From the NCBI RefSeq assembly GCF_000764305.2, contig NW_025935144.1, positions 217,738 through 281,737 of the forward strand: a stretch of DNA of 64,000 bases, given 5' to 3'. Source of the DNA: Hyalella azteca (taxonomy: Eukaryota > Arthropoda > Malacostraca > Amphipoda > Hyalellidae). Below the pieces are notes generated by a model. That model was not told the DNA's origin and made no database searches. It saw nothing but the letters and a program-made list of their open reading frames with translations. Each line of letters opens with the position of its first letter. Within the stretch, counting starts at the first letter, position 1. Positions 1-10,727 of this stretch are shown in pieces. The translations under genes and the position numbers were made by a program.

Positions 1-666
1 TAAGTTTTCACGATGCCATAATAATCCCGAAAATAATAACAACATATAACGGCCATGTTATTCAAATGCAATGTTGACAATATTTACATCTATCTGTTGT
101 TTACGAGTACTGATAAAATTATCTGAACACTTCAAGTTAGGAAAATTTATCAATATCGTTATGACGATAGCTAATCAGGTAATATCAGGTAATAGAATTA
201 TTTCCTCAAACTCAAATGATTGATGAGGCGCTTCATTTAAGAAACAAGGCAATGGGAAAGAAATTTACTTTTGCGATTGACTCAGGACCAGGGCAGGAAA
301 CCGCCTTGAAAAAAAAAAAACAGTAATACCAATTTACTTTCGAATGAAATCAACATCAAAACCGTGAAGCTTTCGTCGTTAAATAGGCAGTCTTTCTTGA
401 TATAATTTTCCATCAAACATTTAGACACTTCCCAAACTACCTAATTTAAATCAAAAAGCATACATTCTAATGTGATTTTTGTCTTGTGAAGATAGGAGCA
501 AAGCAAACGCGTTATTCCAGCCTGTGTCGCAACTCGAAATTAGGGGAGAGAATTGCTAGTCCGAGACATTTTTTTATCGTCTGTCCTTACTCTCAATGTC
601 GACGCAATTAGCAGCCGAATTGTGCTTGCCTAACTCAATGCTGGGTAATAAGAAGGGTAAGGATGA
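1..666. other. AT-rich non-coding DNA
   Basis: No convincing exon, RNA gene or element end is visible. The last ~25 bases (from about 641) contain a partial, diverged unit of the minisatellite that follows. Confidence 0.5.
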
Positions 667-933
667 GACTGGAAATAAGAAGGGTCGCAGCCACTGTAAA
701 AACGTGACTGGAAATAAGACGGGTCGCAGCCACTGTAAAAACGTGACTGGAAATAAGAAGGGTCGCAGCCACTGTACGAACATGACTAGAAATAAGAAGG
801 GTCGCAGCCACTGTAAAAACATGACTAGAAATAAAAAGGGTCGCAGCCACTGTAAAAACGTGACTGGAAATAAGAAGGGTCGCAGCCACTGTACGAACAT
901 GACTAGAAATAAGAAGGTTCGCAGCCACTGCAA
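667..933. repeat. 39-bp minisatellite, about 7 units
   Basis: The unit starts GACTGGAAATAAGAAGGGTC and ends in CACTGTAAAAACGT. Units start at 667, 706, 745, 784, 823, 862 and 901, and the last is partial and diverged. The unit length is a multiple of three and lacks stops, so several frames on both strands stay open and give artefactual 13-residue-repeat proteins of about 100 residues. Variants (AAAAACGT, ACGAACAT) alternate, which suggests a higher-order pattern. No promoter or splice evidence makes it coding. Confidence 0.9.
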
Positions 934-2984
934 TAAAATTTCCTTGTAAGAGCTGTATAATTTAAAAGTGTCTCTTACAGTATTGATCGAAGATTTATCT
1001 ACTAAATCAACAGGAGTTTTTTTTGCAACGGCGTAGCTTATCTACGATCTTTTAATTGTCATTTATAGTGATGACATCTGTTGGCCAGCTCATTTTGTAT
1101 TAATCTGGATCTTGATGAATCTGCTGTAAATAATTTTATTATCAAAGTGCCTTCAAAATTTGTCAAGATGAGTTCATATTCAACAAAACGATAGCAACAA
1201 CGATTAGATTGCATAGTATTACTTAAAACTGCGTTTACTTCTGTATATGCAAAGGTAATGTTAGAAATAGAGATGACGTTGAGCGCCGATGTTGACACGT
1301 GAATCCAGCACAAAACATGCTTTATTAGCGTTAGAATTTATTTTACAAACCAAACGCAAGCAGTCTAATTTGATCTCAATATGTTAAACACTTTTCCAGT
1401 TCAAAATTTGAAGTCAAGTTTCAGTTCAAATAAAAAAGCCTAAAAACGTAGGAAATGTTTTAAACATATTTAAATTAGAAGTAATCGCAGATCTTAAGCT
1501 GCGTTTGTTTAACAAATTGCAACATTCAGTTGTCGATAAGAATACTTGCATCTCCTATTAATCATGGTTGTCTAGTAACTTAAACCTTAACTTCCAGAAA
1601 AGTTGGATATCTCAGAAAAGTAATAATGAAAAGTTTATAAGAAACTTCAATGCCCGAAAAAATGCCAAAACATCAATCAATAATTCGTTTATGTTAAAAC
1701 TTATAATTTCCCATCGAAATCTGTTATTCCCTCATAAAAAGTAGGAAGTATGAAGTTTTCTTAAAGTAAAAATGATCAGATTTTCCTTTAGCTATGCGGC
1801 TGTTCAAAAATCATGCCTTTACGTCATACCTTCTGATATGGAATTCATCCTCTGTCTTGTGCGGGTATTAAAAAAAACCTAGGCGCTAGTAGATCTGGAA
1901 GGGGAAAATTCCTATATCAAATTGGCACCTGGAACCTCAATTTTCAATTTCCTACATTAAATTAATGTCGATTTAAAACTCACAGATGAAGTTTAAACGC
2001 TGGATAACGAATGAGAGTCTGAAGTTTTAACGGAAATGCGAGAAAGTTTTGAAAATATCAGAATATATGAAGATTATAAAAATTTTCGACCCAATCATAT
2101 ACCCATTGTAAGTGATGAATCATTATTGCATGGGATCATTGCAGCAAAAATATGTTCATCTCTAAACCAGGCCGCTGCCTGTGACTTGTTCTCTGCTTCA
2201 GCCGTACGATGCGCAGCGAGAAAGAATTGACGATAAAATAGAAGAATATGTAAAAAAAGAGTTAACAAGGTAAAACTGAGCAGTGTTTGACTGCCCGTGT
2301 TATCAGACGACGATGACGCCACATAAATAAGTCGATTTAGAAGTTATTCATTATTGAGTGATTATTATAATCAGGGAAACCTCCTCATGATAATTACTGA
2401 ATAATCTAAAGTGACGTTACTCTCGACTAAATTAGAGTTCTTCTTGTGATACGCGGCGCACAACTGGATAGCTCAGAGTCACTATCGTTGCCAATGGTCG
2501 GAGTGGTTTGGAGGCGAGTACATGAAAGCCTACAACGATTGGCGACTATTGCCAAAACTGACAAACTTTCATGCATAAACTCCTTAACTATTGAATTTTT
2601 TTCTAAAAATATGATATGAGTGTAATTTTCTTCCAGAGTCTCTGTGAATTAGATAAAAGAAACTTTTTCGTCGTTAATTATGACCATTCATAATTTGAGC
2701 AGCTTTAATCTCTTGAGACTTCTTACTCTGCACAATTGTTATAGTCTTACCCTATCCGAGCCCAACAGTTAAGGAATGAAAAAACTTATCTTTGTAAATA
2801 TAAGCATATCTCTTATAAGGGCATACTCCACTCGCTTAATCGCTGGAAAGCGCAACTCTCTCAGCCCTGGAAAACTGAGCAAGCTTCAGTTAGCGCTGCA
2901 AATCACAGCAAGCGCCTCGCGCATCTTTCCGACCGCGCTTCCAGGCTTTATTTTTGCCGCGAGTGAAAAGAATTTGCCGACGCC
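934..2984. other. AT-rich non-coding DNA
   Basis: Only short scattered open frames occur, none with a family motif or flanking splice signals that I can defend. 2776-2990 continues open into the degenerate repeat that follows. Confidence 0.4.
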
Positions 2985-3310
2985 ATTTGCTTACTCTGTT
3001 ACTCTGTTACATGCGCACGGGTCTCCATTTCTTTTGGTTGCATATGCAGTATTCCTATATGTCGTAAATAACATTATTCTGTTTCAATTACGTGGGTTTG
3101 AATATATCATGTTTTCCTATGCAGTATTCGTTAGCATCGTAGATTATATTACTCTGTCGCAGTAGCACGGGTTTCAACTTCAGCTTGTATTCCTACGCAG
3201 TATTACTTTCTGTTACATAATATTATTCTGTCGCTGTCGTGTGGGTTACATTGTTTTTTTATGCAAAACTTGTTAACGTTGCAAATAACATTTTACTCGG
3301 GATGTTTTCA
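2985..3310. repeat. Degenerate ~78-bp tandem repeat
   Basis: About four diverged units share blocks such as TATGCAGTATTC, a GTCGTAAATAACATTATTCTG-like block and a CACGGGTTT/ACGTGGGTTT block. On the + strand, part of the array is open and gives a hydrophobic repeated peptide with two YAVF motifs 26 residues apart (within 2776-3165). The repetition explains the open frame better than selection on a protein does, but a small membrane protein cannot be fully excluded. Confidence 0.6.
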
Positions 3311-4866
3311 CCGTGGAAAATCGGTTCGTTAGTAGCACGGGCAGTTGTAGGGTAATAATGAAATGCTTAAAGTCTGGAAATCAAAAAATTTTGCAACAGT
3401 CATTTCATACATTTAAAATCGATTTTTTAAATTAACCTTCAACAGGAAATTGTTAAGTTTTGTTTCAAGTTTATTGGGGAGTGATTAGTCATGCTGCTTT
3501 ATTTGAGTAATCGAAAAATATAATAAATAAATAAATGCGAGTGTAATACCATCGATATTCTGCCTATAGCCGGGCTTATAAATCTTTGTTAAATTTATTT
3601 GCATTATAAAAAATATTAGTTTGTTGAACGAATGAATACTTTCATCAAATATTTTCACTTTTTCATATTTTTTTTTATTTTATAACTTGAATATATTAGT
3701 AGATTGCATTGAAACTTCATATCAAATATCAAGGCAACCCTTTTCCCCGCCGCTCCTACGATTAAATCTTATTGCCAATGCAATATTAAGTCATTAAATC
3801 GTCCCTAGTGCAATTATGAATTGAAAGTTTCCCGCGTAAATAGCGGATTTCATTCGCGGTCGTTACTGGCCAATTGCTTCGATTGCTGCTCAGTTGATTG
3901 GCATCCCAGGACGGTAATTGTTTTTCCCACATCAATCATTTTAATTCCAATTAAAAATTGCATGTAGAAAAATGGGAAAGGTATCTAAAAGAAAGAATAT
4001 CTAAAATTGCAATGCGTTTGAAAAAATCTTCAAATATTTTTTGATACGGTTAGAACATTAGAATATTAAATATTAAGCGGTTTTTTATTTGTTGTGAATG
4101 GTATACTATGGGATAGCGTCTGAACCAAGTTTCCTACTATTGAAAAATATTTCTAATTTGAATTTTAAATTGAATTAAGCTTGAAACTCGGTCGTAAATT
4201 TCATTCTAGGTTTGAAAAGTAAATTCTAGGTAAATTTCATTCTCGGTCGTTTGAAGTTATTTCATTCTAGAACTTGTTTTCGTATTCAAACCAGCGAGGG
4301 AGGCATTTGCACGAATATGACTAAACTGGATCTATCACCTTCGTGTGGGATGCGAAAAGAGCATTTTTATCGCTTCAACGAACCATAAATAACACATAAA
4401 AATTTGTTGCTCAATTTTGATATTTTTCTTTTTAATCCTTATAGTAACTCCAGCAAAACTAGTCACAACTTGGTCCACTTTCAGTCAATTTAACCAACTA
4501 TGCTGATTCATTCTAACATTAAATTTAATTTGCACATTTCTACTCTTAATTAATTACAATTACAGACAAATATCTACCAATTGAAATCAGCAGTACAGCT
4601 CGCCACCCTATAATCAAGACTTTTCATAAAATTCTTCTAAAATGAAATCCTAGAATTATGGCATACATCTGCTACACACTTTGAATTAATTAGCACAATT
4701 CTCCATTCGGATTCAGTAGTAAGTACTGTTTCTTAACTATTTTTAACAATTCATTGAATGATGTCCTAGATGTACTATGATGAAAATATAACGAAGTTTC
4801 TGATATGTTTTTGTACATATGCTGGCCAATTCAAACTTATTCTAAATAGAATTTGAATAATCAGTC
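3311..4866. other. AT-rich non-coding DNA
   Basis: No supported feature. A short local tandem (AGGTTTGAAAAGTAAATTCT and neighbours, about 4195-4265) repeats CATTCTAG/CGGTCGT words. Confidence 0.4.
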
Positions 4867-4891
4867 GAAGTGCACCGCCACGGTGCACTTC
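4867..4891. other. Perfect 11-bp hairpin palindrome
   Basis: GAAGTGCACCG and CGGTGCACTTC flank a 3-base loop (CCA). The region just after it (4892-4945) is locally GC-richer. Function unknown; it could be the core of a decayed foldback element. Confidence 0.7.
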
Positions 4892-5556
4892 AGTCTCGCA
4901 CAAGACACCGCAGTCGCGAGAGCAGCACCCCACCTTCCAGCAAGACGCGCTGCCGACAACTGACTGAGTGAGGCGCAATAATCCCGTAGACCAAATTTAC
5001 GCTCATGTTCGTCCGGCTAATGAAAGTTTCAACAATACCACAAATGAACCAATTACTACAGTTCTAAATACCATTGTAGGTGGAATAATGATGAATGTAT
5101 AAAGTATTGTCGAAGAACCTATATACTGTAAATGTCGGAGAGTATTGACGTCAATACCTGACTGCATGTGTAATGCATTAGGTTAAGTTGCCAACAAAAA
5201 ATATTTCGTACTTGAAATTTTTTTATTGTGCTCATAAGATAGTTCAAAATATTTCGAAATGTCTATAAATTTTTATGGTATCAAATCGGATTATGCATCA
5301 CACATGTTAACTTCATTATTCCGTATATTCTAGATAATCCGCAAAATAATCCTAAATGGATCATTAGAAACGCATGAATGCAGGTGAGAATCGAGCTTTC
5401 TGATTGAGTCCTTATCCAAATTTTTTTCTGAAACACTCAAAATATCATTATTTGTCTTGGCCGCCTCCGCAATATGATTAAACTTTGAGATAATGCACAG
5501 CTGAGACAACATCAACTGACGACGAGATGACATCTAACCTTTAGTTTAAGTGAAGG

Positions 5557-6663
5557 CAGAGGTGGGCAGTAGCGCGCTACATGTAGCGGCCGCTACTAGC
5601 AGCCGCTACATTTTCAGTAGCGGTAGCGGTAGCGGCTCTATATTTAAGGCAATGTAGTGGTAGCGGTAGCGCCCGCTACATATTTAAGTAGCGATACGAG
5701 GTTTTGCCGCTACAGCGCTACCGCTACATTTATAGATAAAGCCTTTAGATTTTACTTAAGGGGACCGGCTACCCTCCAACAATTTTTTCTTGTTTACAGA
5801 CGGATCGTTTTGAAACTTGGTACACATATGTAAAACAGAAATCTAAGACCTTTTTGTTTGTGTAAATTTAAAAAATGAAAGAAAACGTGGAACTAATAGA
5901 AAACGGCAAATAAGGGGTACCCTAAAAAAGTTCATAACTTTTGCAAATCACATGCTACAATGTCGAGACACATATCATTCGATTTGAAACAACAATATCT
6001 AGCGACTGTAGAGCCCCGATTTTTTATTTTCCTCATAGTTTTTTCGCGTTCTTTCCATTTTTTTCACATTTTTACCCCCCACCTTCCTCCCCCTCCCATA
6101 TATAAGTCAAACCATGCACATTAAAAAAAAAAGGCTTCTAAAGTCGCTAGGTATTGTTTTACAAATCGAATGGTATGTCTCTCATTGCCGTAGCTTGAAA
6201 ACTGTTGAGTTATAATTTTTTTAAGATGTCGTTTTTTGAATTTTTAAATTGTTCAGGGGAGCCAAATAAAGTAAAATTCATTGAAAACAGAAGAATGCGC
6301 CCAAAAAGTCTTGATATTGTAGCCCAAGCTTTCCCATTGCCAATTATTTGCATTCAAGGTACCAGCACGCGTCTTTGGTTAGGTTAATTGCAATAAAGTT
6401 GCATTGATATGTTTTAAAAATGTTTTATTATCATTAAATGTTAATGAGTAAATCCCAATAGCAGAAAAATAAATATTTAGAGATTTCCAATAATTTTGGC
6501 CATTGTAGCGGCTAATGTAGCGCGCTACATTTTACTGTAGCGGTAGCGGTAGCGCCCGTTACAATCTAGTGGGTGTAGCGGTAGCAGTAGCGCCCGCTAC
6601 ATTTAGAGCATGTAGCGGTAGCGGTAGCGCCGCTACATTTCCAAGTAGCGCTGCCCAGCTCTG
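5557..6663. mobile_element. Non-autonomous hAT-like DNA transposon
   Basis: The ends are CAGAGGTGGGCAGTAGCGC and, inverted, GCGCTACTTGG... with ...GCGCTGCCCAGCTCTG at the right end. The CAGAGGTGGGCA terminus is typical of hAT elements. A perfect 8-bp target duplication, AGTGAAGG, lies outside at 5549-5556 and 6664-6671, the length expected of hAT transposases. The subterminal regions (5570-5745 and 6505-6655) are packed with GTAGCGGTAGCG motifs in both orientations, probably repeated transposase-binding or structural sites. There is no transposase reading frame. The middle holds a different foldback repeat (5757-6390). Confidence 0.85.
5757..6390. repeat. Foldback repeat nested in the hAT-like element
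   Basis: Left-arm text around 5935-6010 (ATCATTCGATTTGAAACAA, ATATCTAGCGACT) returns inverted at 6140-6215 (AGTCGCTAGGTATTG, CAAATCGAATGGTATGTCTC), so this is a long imperfect palindrome with a pyrimidine- and C-rich centre near 6060-6105. A second copy lies at 35570-36270. Start and end are approximate. Confidence 0.7.
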
Positions 6664-7341
6664 AGTGAAGGTAAATGAAACTTATTCTTCTATGTTAGCG
6701 TAGTTGTCGCATGTTGAAGAAATCATGATCAATGCCTGACTTATTCAATCAATGCTAAGCTAATAACATGACTGGAAATGCTAGATCTATTTCTCGCCAG
6801 GGGTCTGATGTCGAATCAAGCGGACGACCAAGCTAAGCGATGCCAAAGATGTTCGCGGATGAGACTTTCGTGCGAGCGTACGCGGTGTCGTGAAAGAACA
6901 ACAATTAATGTTCTTGTTTCATGCTGTTCGTTGCTCCATCTTTGTTATCTTATGCTCCAATTATTAAATGCCGACATTTATTCGTGTTTAATTGTTGAAA
7001 TTTTAGAATATTTCATTCTCGTGTGCAATTAACTTAGGAAATATGTAGATAACCTACAATTATCTAACTATTTAAACACAACATAGGAGTAATTTTATAA
7101 AAATGAGTTCATCTATACAGGATTGTTTCAATCGTCGACCGAAACAAAACAGAATTCAACAAAATTATCGAACAAAATTACTATCGAGTTCTAATTTTTC
7201 TTTTTGGAACCATGCTTGTAATGGGAGCCGCTGCGTTACACTCATAAATTAAAGAGTTTTGCGTGCTCCTCCTCAAGTGCTGGCGCCACTAATTGCAGAC
7301 GCAATTCCGGAGTGTAACTGCGATGGAAGGAACGTTCATTT

Positions 7342-7610
7342 TGATCTGTCAGACTTCATCATAGTGAGCATAAATTGAGGTGTGACATGGCAGCGCTCTT
7401 CACCTCGCCTGCGTCACTCGAGGTGTGACATGGCAGCGCTCTTCACCTCGCCTGCATCGCTCGAGGTGAAGGCATGCATCGCTATTCTCTTCGTCAGCCA
7501 CAATAAGAAAAGAGCGCCCCATAACACACCTAGGGCGATGCAGGCGAGGTGAAGAGCGCTGCCATGTCACACCTCAATTGATGCTCACTGTGATGAAGTG
7601 TGACAGATCA
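7342..7610. mobile_element. Foldback / long-TIR element
   Basis: The left arm starts TGATCTGTCAGACTTCATCA and runs through GGTGTGACATGGCAGCGCTC to CACCTCGCCTGC. The right arm is its inverse and ends at GTGACAGATCA. The arms are about 70 bp and nearly perfect. Part of the left arm (GAGGTGTGACATGGCAGCGC ... CTCGCCTGC) is duplicated in tandem about 50 bp further in. There is no coding capacity and no clear target duplication. Probably a MITE-class element. Confidence 0.8.
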
Positions 7611-10495
7611 GATGGACACCCACGAACATGCATCGCTCTTCTCCGCGTCTTCTCGCTGAGCCTAATTAACGGCCATGAATATAACGATTTTCGTTACTCA
7701 CTCCTCCTTCTGCCTGCCGATGATTGATGTTCGCGATACCGTATTTCCTGAGCTTCAGTTGCAAATTTGATCAGTGTTTTTGTGATTCTATGTATCATAT
7801 AATTCATTATATGCATGAGATTAATTGAAAATTTTACGTTCGATTAATTCAATGCAGATTTTCTTCAATCAATAATGCCTGAGTGATGGCAATGTTTGAG
7901 CGTCAAGTTGATTTATTATCAAATGATTAATGGAAAATTTTTATTGCGTTAGTGAAACTCTCCCCACTGCAGGGTGAAATTTATTTGATAATTCAATGGC
8001 GTAATTTTATATTTAATTGAAAATTAATTACAATTTAGTTTTTAATAATTTTAATTTTATTGATTTAATAGCCATAGGTTTGAGCTTCGGAAAGCTCACA
8101 TCGTTTTTCGGTGTCGCTAGAGGCGGAGCTTGGTCGCCGTCAAAGGAGGTGCTTGCAGCATGGCCTTGAATTTGTGCCCCTAAACGATCTCTGAGTGCAT
8201 GTTATCTGGGATCTTGAGGGTCGTCGGGACATAACATCTCGGCGAACATGACCGTGCAATGTCATTTGCTTGATAAAGACTTCCGCTAAAATAAGAATAC
8301 GGAACAAATCTTTTCAACAGCGTAACATTCCCAGCGATGGTCAGAACTGAAATTTCTTTGTTGTACAATCGGAGTAGGAGACTAAGTCTCGAGGCTTCCA
8401 ATAATTAATTTTCCGAATCGCAAACTAAATTAATAAATATACCTATCAAACAATTCATGCGAAATAATAATTCACATCGAGTCCTACTAATCAATATATT
8501 TTACATTAAATAATAATGAATGTCAGGACCTAACACACGATACATAACTCCGCTGAGGCTTCACATCGCACAATATTCTATCAACGTAAAACTTCCGCAT
8601 TCCAACTTTTGTAAGTTCAAAACTTATATGTAAATGAATAAATTCACATTTGTATATAAATTACTCATTACAAACAAGCCGTCAAAAAACACACGTGCTG
8701 TCCCCCACGCGACTCATTGTTTATCAGTCGACAAGAATCTACTGCCATTGACTCTGGCGAACCTAAATGACCAGATGCCGATATCCCACGGACGAACAGG
8801 CATTAATAGAAGGCTATTGTCTAGTAGCTTCCCTATTGTATTGTTCTGACAGTTATATAGCGGGCACCAATTGAAGGTTTGCTGCTATATCAGGCATATG
8901 ATATTTATCTTCTCATTTTCAAGACTTATGTCTAACATGATATTTTTATGGCAGATTAAATTTTACCCATTTACAACACATCGCCTAACTTGGTCGCGCT
9001 TTATTTAAATTAGAAGTGCGTGTTAAAAGTGCATTAAAACTGTTTACCTGATAACGTGTGAGATACTATCAAATATGGCCAGCGAATGTGCGAGCAGGGA
9101 TCGGTGCATCACACATTTTCGCGGGAACATTTTAATTAAATTTTAAGTCAAATCCCATGGTCTTATCAAGCAACCTTCATTAATGAATTAATTGTATTTC
9201 TGAATATATTTCCATGTAAATGATTTTTTTCCTCGTGCAACTTCAATGAAATGAGTTTTTCCATATGCAATGAACTCGTATCTTTAGAATACACGTAAGC
9301 ACTTTCGACAACCTTTCCCGCCTTTGACTGCATTTATTCAGTCATGAAAAAATACCGGGAAAAAGCTTAAATCTGACCGTTAAATTCTTCAGTAATCTTT
9401 TAACATTCAACTGGCAATTCTATTTCAACATCTCAATTTTTTTACGGAAAAACTCAATTCAAACTTCATTTTCTATAGTTTCAAAAACTTTTCAACCGAC
9501 ACAAAAATCTGAAATACTAGTTAATTTTAATTCCCATTGACTCACACGAATCTGGATTCATTTATCCTGGTAACTAAAAGCAATAAAATATGTTGGCGCG
9601 TCCATTTTTGTGATTGTCAGGGGATTTAATCATTGAAGTGAGCATAAATCCTCACTAATTGAGGAGTGTCCGCGTCATCAACGACGGCTCAAAAAACCCA
9701 TTTCATTCAAGATACAACCTAGCGAAATTTATCATTTATGTACAGTATTCTGTTTTAGTAGGTCAGTCTGCAGCTGATGTATTGGAAAATATTCAAATAG
9801 TTGAGTGAAGTTTCCGTAAATTGTTGACTGAAAGCTTTGAGAGACAAGATATTTGAGCTCAAACTTTATTGACACATACATTTTACTTTATATTTATTTG
9901 TTAACGTTCAGAGATCAATCGTCTGTCCGAATTATTTTATCAAATAATATAAGGGGCTTAACAGACTGGTTAGGCATAGAATAATTTGACAGACATTTAC
10001 CTTCATATATTGTCTACCTAATTTTTTCAAATGACACGTGCTGATATTTTCTTTGCACGCGTTGGATGGAAGACCTTGGCAATGAAATCCACTTGACATA
10101 AATCATTATCTGCTTGCAATAATTATCAAGATAAAGGAGCAGCACAGAAGCAGGTGTCCAGCAGGCTTTTGAGTCGGGCCATGTCACCAGAGCATCAGTT
10201 CTCAGCGTCAACGTCCAACGAATACATTCTTTTATGTCATATCCTTAATATTCTTAACTTTTGCCCTAACTTTGAGAACAGATCAAGCTATAAACTTTGA
10301 CAAGAAGAAGTTCAACAAATATACGTATGATTCTTAACGGAACACATGAATTTATTTTTATTAAAAATCTAAGTTATGAGTGAGACTTTAGCCTGCACTT
10401 TGTACCTACTTAATAATTGTATTATATTGCACTTATAACGTCTCCGCCTTCTAATCTTTTTCCAGATAAGCTCGTCCTTCACCTCAACCAATTAA
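7611..10495. other. AT-rich non-coding DNA upstream of the lipocalin gene
   Basis: No supported exon or element. A possible 5' UTR splice acceptor (TTTTTCCAG) lies at about 10456-10464, so the lipocalin could have an upstream non-coding exon somewhere in this stretch. Confidence 0.35.
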
Positions 10496-10506
10496 GGGGA
10501 ATTCCC
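10496..10506. promoter_or_regulatory. kappaB-type palindrome upstream of lipocalin
   Basis: GGGGAATTCCC is a perfect palindromic match to the Rel/NF-kappaB (Dorsal, Dif, Relish) site and ends 93 bp before the lipocalin start codon. The match is visible; binding and a role in immune or stress control are inference from one site. Confidence 0.3.
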
Positions 10507-10598
10507 ACTCAATTCGCAAAATTTTCGCAAATAATCAATGAAATTTATTAATTGAATGATTATTAAATTGAATACTAAATAAAATAAAAGACATCGTG

Positions 10599-10727
10599 AT
10601 GAAGCTGTATTTCAGTCTGATCGTTTGCGCTGTGATGTCGCAAGCCCGCGCCGCCATCATGCCCAGCTTCGTCCACCTCGGTTTCTGCTCCGACGTCCCG
10701 CGGATGCCGGAATTTGACATAGAAAAA
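10599..10727 (+). CDS. Lipocalin exon 1 (signal peptide)
   Basis: The ATG at 10599 starts 43 codons. The hydrophobic leader MKLYFSLIVCAV is followed by SQARAA, then C30 and FDIEK. A GTG two codons' width upstream is not needed as a start. The donor is AAA|GTCAGA, a weak match, but it yields phase 0, and joining to exon 2 restores the family motif EKY..RWY, which supports this splice over read-through. Confidence 0.7.

Noticed and set aside
574..949. Three overlapping repeat proteins of 97-119 residues on both strands
   Set aside because: They are frame readings of one 39-bp minisatellite without stops; no splice or family evidence.
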